A stretch of DNA of 64,000 nt, taken from Akebia trifoliata (lineage: Eukaryota; Streptophyta; Magnoliopsida; Ranunculales; Lardizabalaceae). Under the pieces are notes generated by a model, which worked only from the letters and a program-made list of their open reading frames with translations, was not told the DNA's origin and made no database searches. The stretch covers positions 19,330,967-19,394,966 of the forward strand of contig CM030706.1 in the NCBI GenBank assembly GCA_017979445.1, in the 5' to 3' direction. The position numbers and the translations under genes were made by a program. Position 1 is the stretch's first letter, and each line of letters opens with the position of its first letter. Below, piece after piece: positions 32,703 to 44,133 of this stretch.

Positions 32703-35365
32703 ATATAGCCCAGTGCTTACCATTAAAAGGACTCTGGTCATCTATCTGATTTATAAGATAATCCTCACTCATGCTCTACACCTACCTCCTCAAGCTCCGA
32801 CTCTGAAACTAAAAAAAATAGAGAAGAAAAAGGTAAGTAACCATGATTATTTAGTAGGAAAGTAAACAATTTATGTCAATAACATCTCCTAACATGAATG
32901 AATAAACATACTGAATCATTTTAACATATACAATATTTTATAGAATAAACTACGATTAACTGGTGCATATAGCTAGGGATGAGTAACTAAACATTTTAAA
33001 ATTTAAATTTACATCAATCAACAGTACTTACAATAATATTTTATTTTTATACAAATTTAATTGACCAAATAGAAAATATTAAACATGTATTTCATTTTAT
33101 ATATCAAAATAAGGCAACAGATACATAATACACAATGGTGGAGTAGTGGAATTAGAGAGTTGAGATTCACGACTGGATTACTCCCAATCAGGACATGATG
33201 TTTCATAATAAAGTATTAGTTGTTGATTTTGTGGCTAGTCACTGTTTGCCACACTTGCGAGACCATTTATCCAGCTCAAGCTAACCGTTTAATATGACCG
33301 TAAGCAATGGGTTTTTTTCGATGTGTAAAAATGTTCGATTATTATGGATTGTTAATGATCACTAAGTAATCAGCTTTATCTATGCCTATCAGGCGTACAT
33401 GTGATTTCTAAATATGCAATCCCATTAGTATATGACCACATTTACATTACAAGTTTACTAGTAAAAATAAAGACTAATAAACCTGGATTCAAGTTATGGC
33501 TCCACTCTCATAAACGTCCCATACCACATATGAGTTTAGATGTCCCTATCATACATCCCAGGATAGTGTATTACTTCGGATGATATGACAGACTATCCTT
33601 TCATGTATTCAAAAGCTCTTTAATAATTCACAAAATAACTACATATATATATACATATCATTTCTTTTTTTTGAAAATAAATAAAAAATTAATATTACAG
33701 AATTGAGAATGGATATCTAGTTTCCTACCATACAACTGTGGTCACGCGGCTTAAAATAAATAACTGTACAGAAAAGTAAATAAACATGCACGTCACCTCA
33801 TGACAACTTAAAGTAAATTAACTCTAGATATTCGTTCATCAATCCACACATAGCATCACAATGTAAAATGCAAACATCACCCCTCGAGTATGATTCTAAC
33901 ATTTTACCATTTTACCATTTCACCCCATTTTTATTTTTATTTTTATTTTTGTAGTTTTCAATTTTTCAAACACATTATTAATTTTTCAATATTCATCAAC
34001 TCAATATGAGTTCATTGAATATTAAAATATTTTTCAAACTTTGAAATTCATTTTTATCAATTAAATTGAAAAATTACAAAATTTGGATCAAAACAAGGTT
34101 TGAACATTCACAAGACCCAACTAGTAGAACTAACCCGATGAAATGTCCTACCCATGTATAATTTATTACAAAAAAATTAAATCTATCAAACTTGAAGATT
34201 TGACGTGAATTTTAAATAATCAAAAGAATTCTATATTTTTTTTAAACACATTACAAATTTCGTTTGAAATCCTAAATGCAATTTTCAAATCTATGATTAC
34301 TAATAGAAATTGAGAGTCCCTTACTAATTTTTGTGCAATAGAAGTGAAGCACGTGTACAGAAATCGAGTTGATGAACATGAAAATCGAGGCAGATCTAAC
34401 GTCGAAGTGGCTGCTTTTTAATTGGACATGGTGGTTTCAAAGATTTTGATGACATCGTCATTTATACCTTCTACGATAGAAGACGGTTTAAGCTCGAAGA
34501 ATATGAAATCTAAGGTCAAAGGTTCAAAATTCCCGTTATGTTTCCAGTTATTTTTTAACGAAATTCAACGGAATAGATGAGAACAATAAAAAATAATAGG
34601 CGGCGTTTGTCGAGTTCGATGCTGCGGACATTTTTCATTTCTTCGTCAGACATCAACAACATCCTATTTTCAACGTATCAACGATAATAAATCATTAAAA
34701 ATCAACATTCTAAAACTCAAATGCATGTTGCTGGTTTTTTATCGGTTAAAGAGAAAGTGAATAGTGAATTTCATAAAAAAAATTATTTATATAAGTTGTA
34801 GGACGAAATCGATATTTTTTATGTTGTTTCATTTAACGATAACTCGACCGTCAGACTCCAAAAGTGATGAGTGAATACTTTATTTTATATAATTTTTTTT
34901 GTTTCAGATTTAATGGTATGGTCAAATTCTACAAATTCTGTCTTTAACAAAAATTAACTTTTTCGACCCGAGGGGACCATAAAATTGACATTGTTTTCAT
35001 TTTTTATGACAACTAGACTTTTTAGGCCTAAAAAATGACAAGTAAATACTCTATTTTTTGTAACTTTTTGTTGCGGATCCAATAGTGTCATCAAAATTTT
35101 AAAATTCTTACTCTAGTAAAAATTCATTTTTTTTTAACTTGGTCCGACTCAAAAATTGAAGATTTTTTCAATTTTTTCATTCAAACTCGCATTTGAGTGT
35201 GCTTATAGGCTAAAGTATAATTTCTGGCCATTTTGTATCCAATGGTTAGGTCATATTTCATTAATAATGATCAGAAAAAAATCTAAAGTTTTACCCTAAG
35301 TCCCACTTTTAGAATTTTCTCAAAATTTCATTATTTATTTTTTCTTGAGATACGAATCAAAAACT
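32703..35365 (-). repeat. Element C 3' LTR, main fragment (antisense)
   Basis: It resumes the LTR interrupted at 6593 (ATATAGCCC matches the D sequence GTATGGCCC) and runs to the LTR start region GAGATACGAATCAAAAACT at about 35365. About 15 to 20 bases covering the exact LTR start and part of the polypurine tract are missing compared with B (12398-12430). Together with 6260-6593 it gives an LTR of about 3.0 kb. Confidence 0.8.
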
Positions 35366-36170
35366 CCCCTCAATAAAAATTTCTTCCTTGAAATTTCAAT
35401 GTCATATCCTATTCTTCAAGTAGTCCTTATTGTTGATATTCATATCGAAATTCAATATCTCTACCTCTCATTGCATATTTTACTTATCGTGATATTTTCT
35501 CAAAATTCTTGTCATAAATCTTATGCTTTAAACTTTTAATCAAGAAGATAAATTCCACATCACATCTTTTAAACTCATAAAATAAATTATCTCACAAATT
35601 AAGCATGTGTGAAGGGTATGGCAAGTACTTCTTCAACATGGATACGTGGAACACGTCGTGAATCTATTCGAGTTGCGGTGGTAGAATCAATTTGTAAACC
35701 ACTGGCTCTATCCATTCAACTACCTCAAATGGTCTCATAGTTGCAAGCCACACACTTTCTTTCTCTACTTCTAAATTCACAGTATTGACTAATTACTACT
35801 TAAATATCATTGTACTATCAATTAAACCTTATTCATGTAACTTATCTTACCCAAATCCCACATATTTTCACTTATCATCCAATACTAATATTACCACAAT
35901 TAACCTTTATAAATCTCACAACTATCTTTTTTGAATTTCAACTCATAAGCATAATATTGCTATCTTACCTTCATCTATTTTCTTACAATTTCATTAAGTT
36001 ACTATTAATACAAAATAGTCACAAAATTATTCTTTCTCACATCTTACATCAACCCACCTCCTAACTTATACTCTACTAAATCTCTTTTCTTTTACATACT
36101 ACATGTTATTTCGAAATTGTAGGATATATTTTTCAAATTTCACCAATTTCTCAACTCAATCTCAAGCAAT
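35366..36170 (-). pseudogene. Element C internal stub with pol tail remnant
   Basis: CCCCTCAATAAAAATTTC is the remnant of the polypurine tract. On the minus strand at about 35665-35625 the sequence matches the FHVSMLKKYL segment of A and B. Further in (35700-35870) it shares with A the non-coding block that includes GTGAAAATATGTGGGATTTGGG and CAATGATATTTAAGTAGTAA. The element is cut off at about 36170; gag, primer site and 5' LTR are not in the window. Confidence 0.65.
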
Positions 36171-36560
36171 CAGTGCAAATCCCAAGTAGTGCAAGTTTTT
36201 GCTTTTATATTATATTGGGGAACTATGAAGACCATTGAGTCTTTATTGACTCTGAAAAATCAATTGACATCCTTTTTGCCAAGGCATTCTAGATAATGAA
36301 TTTTAAGAACTTTATTGAGTCACAAAGTTCCCCTCAGTTGGATTCAATAGGGAGCTCACGTGAACATTTGGGGAGATCACACCTTATGTTACGGTTTGAT
36401 AGATCATAGTGATGATGAAGTTTGTGATAATGGATGCCCCATCTCCCTATAACTTCATCCTTGGGTGCGCATGAATCCAATAGGTAAAGGCAATGCCCTC
36501 AGTTTTGTTAGGAATAGTTGTGTGGGCTAATTTTTGTTTCCAAAAATCTGTCTCTTTCAA
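36171..36560 (+). pseudogene. Gypsy aspartic protease remnant
   Basis: Short readable blocks in sense orientation correspond to the protease region of gypsy polyproteins: SIDILFAKAF (like the [DS]SADILF active-site region), NFIESQSSP, then MKFVIMDAPSPYNFILGRA, a pattern typical just downstream of the active site. Stops and shifts are frequent, and no flanking gag or RT is attached. It belongs neither to C (opposite strand) nor evidently to E, whose own protease is at 43290-43770. Confidence 0.6.
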
Positions 36561-37718
36561 TTCATGGGAAGATTGAAGATGATGGTTGATCAAAATTTTG
36601 ATGTATCCATCACATCAATCTTGGTTTATAAGTGGCTAAGAAACCCATTTACATTATGTGGATAGACATGTTTAAGAGATGAGATTTGTTCTAATCTACA
36701 AAAAATAAGAAGTTCAAATTTATGCAGTCCATCGATCTAGAGTTGATTTTTGGTCAATGAAATCATATAACACTGATGGATTAGGTATCGACTTTTTCTT
36801 CTTTAAAAACTTGGATATAAATTGTATTTTTCAACTTCTAGGTTTTCTAAGAGAGAATGTAGAGAATGAAAGTTCTCTATACTATCTTCAAAATTCTAGA
36901 ACTTCCTCACACATGCAAAACACCTTTAATATCATGTTTGTTTGAAGAATCGAACTAATCAACCACATTCTTTTTTTCGATTAGTCTTGCTTAGGGAAAT
37001 GAATGTTACTATTGATCTAATGGGTATTAAATTGGTTTCTGTGCTATAGTTATGATTCGTGAATTCGAATCATTGAAATAGAAAAGGATTTTGAAATAAA
37101 TGCATTGATAGATTGTGGAATCATAGTTAGTCAGTCGGACTTGAGAATGGTAACTTTTGTAATCTCGTTTTGATTGTGGTTAATTGGATTGGATAGATTA
37201 GGTCCTATGGTTTTCCCGATTAGCTTTTCCACATAAAAATCTCGTGTGGTGGTTTCATGATTTTGTGTGATTGAATTAATTCACCAAGTAAGTAAGTTAT
37301 AGTAATCAGATTCAACTATCATCGCATTGAGAATTTCAATTATATCATCAACTTAACTAATTCCTACCTCCTAATGACATTAAGGTAATTGTGGGGAGAA
37401 AGTAGTAGCTTGGCATTGTAGTAAAGCTATTCTGGAAAAAGGACCTTGGTAAAAGCTCTTAGAAAGATGTACAATTTCCCTTATTCAAGGAATAATAATC
37501 ATACGTTGACTTATCAACATGTTAGATTCAAGTTGAAGAGTGGGAGAGTTTCCCATGGCCAAGCCAATCATGCCCATGGACATTGGAGATGGGTAAGAGC
37601 CCTTAGTGGCCTACATCAAATCAATATATCTAAGTTGAGAAGACAGAATAAATCGAGTTTTTAAATAACAATAAAAAAATGTTTTCATGGTCCAAGGATA
37701 TGCCAAGATTGATCCTTA
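36561..37718. other. Unrecognised sequence between elements C and E
   Basis: About 1.1 kb without a recognised family. The frame 37446-37664 (72 residues) begins AAGCTCTTAGAAAGATG and shows no domain I know. The base composition is similar to its surroundings. It may be more of the decayed gypsy element that supplied the protease remnant. Confidence 0.35.
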
Positions 37719-38020
37719 TGGGGGGATAAATTCTTCAACTTGTGAGATAACGACATGTGTCACCGAGGAATGGAAGAATTCACTAAGAGAGCATTCTTCT
37801 GACTGCTTATTTGAGTTTCTCGAGTAGATCACCGAGAGGATAGGTTTGAATGAAGATCGGGGGAACAGGGTTCCATAAAAGGAAAGTGTTCTAATTCCTG
37901 GGATTTCAGGATTTGAGCAATTGAATTAGAAAGGACTCTTGGAAGAAGAATCTCATACAACTTTTGTCCCAAAATAGAAGGAGAAAAGGTAGGAAACTTG
38001 CAAAATAACAATTCCCTATC

Positions 38021-38028
38021 TTTAAATA
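38021..38028 (+). promoter_or_regulatory. TATA-like box of element E 5' LTR
   Basis: TTTAAATAGAGGAGGACCCC follows a CTATC pyrimidine run. Position and context (TATAAATAGAGGA-like) resemble the promoter of this LTR class, about 190 bases before the LTR end once D is removed. Confidence 0.4.
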
Positions 38029-38144
38029 GAGGAGGACCCCTATATCTAAGGTATGCAATTTTGTTTACACAAACCTTTGTTGAATTTTGTCAGAATCTAA
38101 CTAAGGCATCAGAAGCTTTGTGGAATATGGAACAGGAAAGATCT

Positions 38145-41100
38145 TGTGGCTCCCCGTCAAACGCCAACACAAATCCCAAGGCCACCTCGAGGCACTAGGT
38201 GGCACCTCGAAATTTCGACATGGGCTCCTCTGTATAAGTTAGCGTTCAACGAAACACAACACCTAATAAACAAAGTTATAACAAAACTTGTATATAAAGA
38301 TGTAAATACAGGAATAACAACGGAAGACTAATTACATCTAACATGTAAGTAGATCAGAATACGGAAGTTTAGTGATATACATGCTTACAAAAATTAACCT
38401 CACTCTAACACAACCCTAACACTCAACTTCAAAATATGTATACAACTAGACGAAACTGACTACACAAAAAGGGTATGGCCCTAGTACTCATCGGGCAACA
38501 AATTCTGGACGTCGATCTGATCGACCAGGTACTCCTCACTTACCGACTCTGCGCCTGCCTCCGTAACTACAAATGCTGAAGCTAAAAAAAATAGGAAGGA
38601 AAGGGTGAGTAACAATGGTTACCCAGTAGGTTCACAAGCAATTCCCACTAATAACCTTCCCTAAACATGATCGAATAAAGCATACTGAACATTTTAACAC
38701 ATGCAAGGTTTTTTATAGAATAAAATACGATCAACTGGTACATATAGCCAGGGATGAGCAACTAAACAGTTTTAAAGTTTCACATAACATCAATCATCCA
38801 TACTCATTATACATTTTCCATTTTATGCAAATACAATTGTTGACAACATTGAAATAATAGACATGCTTTTTAGTTTATAATTCAAAATATACCAACAGAT
38901 ACATAATACAAGTGGTGGAGTATTGGAATTAAAGAGTTGGGATTCACGACTGGATCGCTCCTAGTCGGGACATGATATTCCTCAATAACATTGTAGTTCC
39001 TGATTTTGTGGCTGGTCGTTGTTTACCACGCTTACGGAACCATTTATCCGGCTCAGGCTGGCCGTTTGACTTGACAGTAAGCAATGGGTCTCTTTTTGAT
39101 GTGTCAAAACGTTCGACTACTACTAGATTGTTAGTGATCACTGACTAATCATCTTCGTCTATGCCTATCAGGCGTGCATGTGATTCCCAAATGACACTCC
39201 ACTCGTATACGACCACCTTTACAATACACGTTTACTGGTAAAGATAAGAAAGGAATGGACCCGGATTCAAGTTGTGACTCCACTCTCATACGCGTCCCAT
39301 ACCACGTATGAGCTTGGTGGTCCTTACCGTACATCCCAGGATAGTGCACCCCTCTGGATGATGTGACGCACTATCCCTTCAGACATTCACAGACCCTTTA
39401 ACAGCTCACAAAATAGCTACATATGTATATTTTATTTTTCATTTAAAACAAAAGAGAAATTAACAGAACAATGGATATCCAGTTCCTACCATGCAACCGT
39501 GGCCACCCGGCCTAAAAATAAATAACAGTACTCAGCGCAAGCGCTAACATAATCAGAAATAAACTTGCAACCCTTTTATTAATAACCTGGATATCCTTTC
39601 ACCAACCTACACCTAACATACAATGTAAAAGGCAGACATCACCCCTCGGGTGTGATTCTGACATTTTACTATTTCATCCCTTACCCCATTCTTTCGGTAC
39701 CTCCACTTTTCTTCTTTTCGAATCAAATCATTCATTTTCAATCTTTCAAAGTCATTTTTGAATTTTCAATTGAAAATCATCAAGATTTCTTCAAAAAGGA
39801 GGTCCCCTGAAGCACGGTACCTAAGCTGGCCAAAATGGTAAAAGCTGGTGAAAATTTGGCTAAGTGTCGGAAACTCAATTTTTCAAAATTCTCGAAATTG
39901 AAAATGGGTTTTTCGAAATGAAAGTCTCGATCACGAGATTCGACACTATATAGTTTTTGTAATCTAATTGAAAGTAATGCGAAAGTTATTACATTTTGAA
40001 AATTTGTCGAAAACGTCGAAAATTACGTTTTGTTCTTGAAACTAAAATTCGGATTTTGATCCTTTGAGATTTAGATCTTAAAATCATTTCCATTGTTCCG
40101 AAATGGGGGGTTGAAATCTTAATTTCATTAAAGAAATTAAAGTAAATAGAAAATGTTTTTAATGAAATAAAGGGTGAGAAATAGTGTATAGGCAATGGGG
40201 AAGTCAAGGCAAAAGTTAGAACACAGTTCTGAAGAAAACTGTTTCAGTCGGTGGCAGAACCATAGTTTTGTCGGTGGAACCGACAGAATACTCATCGGCA
40301 GGTGTCGATGGGACCGACGGCATCTGCCGACCGAACAAAATTTTTGGCGGCTTCTTGATTTCCTCGGTGGCAGAAGCTCCATTCTGTAAGTGGGACCGAC
40401 AGAATGCCTTCGATAGGTGCCGGTGGCACCGACCCTTCCCGCCTACAGCCTGAACCTCACTCACGATTTTTGGGGTTTTTCGATCCCTTCTTTGGATTTT
40501 CATTTCATTTTTCAAATCCCTCAATCCAGCCACGAATTCAACATTTAAAACATAGATTAAACACAACAAATCCTTATTTCTAGCATGAAATTTTAATTCA
40601 AACAAAGATTTCTACGATTCAAAGTAAACAATAATTTTTGTTAAAATAACCTAAATGTATATTTTTAGAAATCTAAAGTTACCAATAGGAATTGAAAGTC
40701 CCCTACTTGTTTGTGGACGCCAAAGGTGATAAATTCGCACAATGATCAAGGTTGGTGGTGAAAGAGTTGGTGTTGAGCTGAGTTTGATGCAAAGTGAGCG
40801 AGGGTTTGCAACCCTTTTGACGACGATACTCTCCTTTGCTTCCACAATGAAGGGTGGACCTAACTCTCACTCGATGGAATCTTCAGTGAAGATGTGTTAA
40901 GATTCACTCGAACCACATAGCTGGGTTTTGATGGAGAATGGGGGAAATAAATGACAATGGGTTAACAAGGAGGGTGAGGTTGTAGCTATCGTCGTAGCCG
41001 ACAACTTTATTTTCTTTGTTGAAGTTCAACGGTCCTTCGTTCTTAACGGATCTTGAGGTGAAAAGAGTGGAGAGCCTTAGATTTTGGAAAAATCTGAGTT

Positions 41101-41579
41101 TTGGGTCTTTTAGAGAAAAGGGAGCAAATGAGAATAAAAGAAAGTTTACTTTCTTTTATAAGAAAGTTGATGGCATACTTGTAATTTTCCCCTCATTTCT
41201 AGTTTCGATCGTAACTTAACTATCCGGACTCGAAAAATGACGAACGAGTATACCATTTTGAATAATTTTTTGTTACGATCCTAATGGTGTGGTCGAATCT
41301 TCCTGATTCTCGCTCTAACGAAATTCTACTATTTTGGGGTCCCACTTAACGCGAAATTCGAGGATTTGTTAACTTTTTCACCCGAACTCGAATTCGAACT
41401 TACTTACAGGCTAATGTATATATTTCGATCCTTTTGAATCTAATAGAGAAGTCAGTTTTCCTCGAAATTAATCATAACAATATTTGAGTATTTTACTCTA
41501 AATCTCTCCTTCAAATTTTTTTTTCAAATCTCACCATTTAATTTCCTCGAGATATGAGTTGAAAATCTGGGGTGTTACA
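38145..41579 (-). mobile_element. Solo LTR D, Del/Tekay-like, antisense
   Basis: This runs from TGTGGCTCCCC (complement of LTR end) to GGGGTGTTACA (complement of LTR start), 3435 bp, flanked by perfect 5-bp duplications GATCT (38140-38144 and 41580-41584). It has no internal region, so it is a solo LTR left by recombination between the two LTRs of a complete insertion. It follows the B and C LTRs along most of its length but carries its own palindromic box cluster at 40270-40435. Confidence 0.92.
40270..40435. repeat. GTCGGTGGAACCGAC-type palindromic boxes in solo LTR D
   Basis: GTCGGTGGAACCGACAGAAT (40270), TCGATGGGACCGACGG, TCGGTGGCAGAAG, GTGGGACCGACAGAAT (40390) and GCCGGTGGCACCGACC form a GC-richer cluster. 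The first is an inverted repeat with 6-bp arms and a 3-base spacer. Frames across it on either strand (for example 40216-40605 minus) look like by-products. Confidence 0.6.
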
Positions 41580-41653
41580 GATCTTGAGGAGTTTTTAATC
41601 GATAGATCGAGAAAAGGTAGATCTTGAAGTGATCACAAAAAAACCTCTACAAT

Positions 41654-41670
41654 TGGTGTCGTCCATGGGA
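41654..41670 (+). other. Element E primer binding site
   Basis: TGGTGTCGTCCATGGGA follows the LTR end after two bases and resembles the common gypsy primer site TGGCGCCGTCTGTGGGA with several C-to-T type changes. Confidence 0.65.
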
Positions 41671-41689
41671 AATTAACAAAAAAAACCCA

Positions 41690-43060
41690 ACGTACACATG
41701 GAAAACACAAATAATAATGATCGAAAGGGTGTAATACGAGCTGAAGTAGATGAGATAGGAAAAGTTGTAGGAATTACAACACGGAAGGTACAGTAATAGG
41801 GGCTATTGTAGAGGGTCATGCTCTTATACCTAGGGAGCACAAGGAACTAGAACCTTGTAGAGGACATCTGAACCTTGTTGGCACAAGTAAGAATAAAATT
41901 ACAATAAAGTATAAAGCAATAATCAAAGGAGATACGATCCCTCAGGAGGGAGAATAAGCAACTATGACAACAGATAGTAGAGGGATAAGAGACCAGAGGG
42001 GGAAATGACGATGATGCCAGATACTGAATTGGAAACCATGACACTGAGGTTCAATTAGAAAGGAATCAAGCTAACCAAGGGTAGAATATACCACCCAGAT
42101 GTTGCGATTAGATAGGGCAAGTAGGACACCTTGCTTATTCGATTGTCAGGGATCTGAAAATATCACTGTTCACAAACGAAATCTAGAATCTGAGCCATCA
42201 AGAAAGTTTCATGTTCCCAAATTTGATTCTTTCAATGGAACTAAGGACCGTTTAGAGCATGGCATGCGCTACAAGAACCTGATGCTTATTTATCAGTAAT
42301 GGTGCTCTCACTTGCAAAATATTTCCATCCACTTTGAGGTTAGGAGCTATCACTTGGCTCCATGGTCGGCCATAAGGCTCAACTGAAAACTTTCAACAGT
42401 TGGAGGAGCTTTTCGTGGCTCAGTATATTCACAACAGACACAAGAAGATCAAGGTCAACATGTTGTTCAATTTAAGATAGGAAGAAGGGAGAGCATGAAC
42501 GCTTTCATAGCTCGGTTCTACACTCAGATGTTATTGACGATGACATGGTTATTCAAGCCTATGTTAATGTAGTCATACCAAGAAAAAGGTTGCATGAGGA
42601 GCTGATCACCAACCCACTAGAAAGGTTGGAAAATCTATATGTTATGACAAAAAAAAATACGTCACCTTGGAGCTCAAAAGGCAAGACCAACGGTGCATAC
42701 TATTACACCAACCAAAATTGAAACTGAAGCAAAGAAAAAGAGGAAAAGAAAGGGGTTAGGTACGAAGAGAGCAGGGGAGGATATTAGTTGGAGTTCATGG
42801 AATTCAAGAAGGATCCCGATGCCCCTAACAGAGAGACCCTTTAAAATATTGAAGCATATAAAAAATGATCTGAGCCTCATGCCAACACCAAATTACCAAG
42901 GTAGACCAAGAAAGCTGTATTGTGAGTACCATAAGGCAGAGGATCATCCAATTGACAATTGTTGGATACTGAAATAAGGCATTCAAGACATGATATACCA
43001 AGAAAAGCTCAAAAAGTATGTGATGGTGGCAATTGAGGAGTCCAAAAGATGAGATCCTCA
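41690..43060 (+). pseudogene. Element E gag
   Basis: A start at ATGGAAAACACAAATAAT (about 41698) gives a short frame that soon decays. Recognisable gag blocks follow: FHVPKFDSFNGTKDRLEH (about 42208), corresponding to the KFDGTGDP-type start of the gag core; MNAFIARFYTQ (42493); and in 42693-42977 a basic region followed by LYCEYHKAEDHPIDNCWILK. That last block is the Cx2-3Hx5Hx4C-like motif at the end of Tat gag that stands in for a zinc knuckle. Gag would form the particle and package RNA. Stops and at least three frame shifts are present. Confidence 0.75.
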
Positions 43061-43289
43061 CCTACAAAGGGACCACCAGTGTAAGAAGATATATTTTGGA
43101 GAATCGTCAACACGATCATCAAGAAATTTGGTTCATATAAGGTGGTAGGAATCTTGCAATGCACTAAGGTCAAGAATTCACAACACGAGAAGGAGGTTTA
43201 TCAAGTTATAAAGCGGACAACCATAGCTCGGATACCTGATTGAATCTGGGAAAGTAAAGTAATAGTATTTACTCAAGAGGACTTGAAAA

Positions 43290-43772
43290 GGTAACCAATC
43301 CACACTACGATGTGCTCATCATATTCTTATAGGGACAATTGATTTGAAGATGATCCTTATTGACGTAGGAAGTGTAGTGAACATTTTATTTTTCTCGAAA
43401 ACCGAGTAGATGGGAATGCTCGGAGGACTTGAGTTGGCGGAGGTCAGTGTGTATAGGTTCAATGGAAGCCCTATAGCCCTTACTGGGGAAATCACCCTAC
43501 TCGTAACAATAGGGTCAAAGGTGGTAATGATCAGGATTGTGGTAATAGAGGCTAGTTCAGCGTATAACGTCATATTGGGGAAGATGTGGATACATTCAAT
43601 GAACATTGTGCCTTTAATATATCATAAAGTCGTATGTTTCTCAACCAATGAGGAGCATATAGATATTAGGAGTGACGAGGTAGTAGCTCAAAATTGCTTC
43701 ACCAATGCAATAAAGGTGGAAGGAAGAAGAAACACCATAATCGAGTTGAGAAGTGAAAGTCGACCCACCTAA
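43290..43772 (+). pseudogene. Element E aspartic protease
   Basis: The active-site region reads MILIDVGSVVNILF (D-V-G-S where D-[ST]-G-[SA] is usual; about 43350), then a stop at 43408. The downstream half (43410-43772) includes the flap-side strands and IEASSAYNVILGKMWIHSM, matching the APSxYNxILGRPWL pattern of gypsy proteases. It would cleave the polyprotein. The active-site change and the stop mean this copy is inactive. Confidence 0.75.
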
Positions 43773-44133
43773 GGTTGAGGATCAATAACATTTACTAATG
43801 GAGCCATTGGTAGAATGGGTGTCAACGATAGAACACGTAGAGGAGGTCAACTTAGGCGAAGAAGGCATAAATCAGACCTTTGTAGGGTCGGGTATGGAAG
43901 AGGAAGAAAAAATAAAGATGGTAGAGTTCTTAAGAAGAAATAAGTATCTTCGCATGATCATTGGGAGATATGCCTAGTCTAGATCCGTAGATCATGAGTC
44001 ATCACTTACACGTAGATCCTAGGTCCCGACCTATGCAATAAAAACCTCAAAGGTTAATAATGAGGCTGAGGCACTATTAACGAGGAAAAGACAAAATTAT
44101 TGGAGGCCAAATTCATTTAGGAAATGTAGTACC
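43773..44133 (+). pseudogene. Element E protease-RT linker and RT start
   Basis: The sequence continues in pieces towards the RT entrance. The last codons before 44134 (AKFI, E, M) are the usual KAGFIREVQYP-type segment, whose second half lies after element F at 57078. GTACC (44129-44133) is the left target duplication of F. Confidence 0.6.

Larger units (their letters stand above)
37719..41651 (+). repeat. Element E 5' LTR, split by solo LTR D
   Basis: Parts: 37719-38144 and 41585-41651. The left boundary (TGGGGGGATAAATTC) is inferred; the right boundary (ACCTCTACA) is set by the primer site that follows. The sequence around D is continuous after removing one GATCT copy (AGGAAAGATCT then TGAGGAGTTTTTAATCG). 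A TATA-like box lies at 38021. About 490 bp long without D. No 5' target duplication can be verified because the 3' end is missing. Confidence 0.55.

Noticed and set aside
40216..40605. 129-residue minus-strand frame and 61- to 81-residue frames on both strands
   Set aside because: They overlap the GC-richer palindromic box cluster in solo LTR D, where frames open on several strands at once; no family match.
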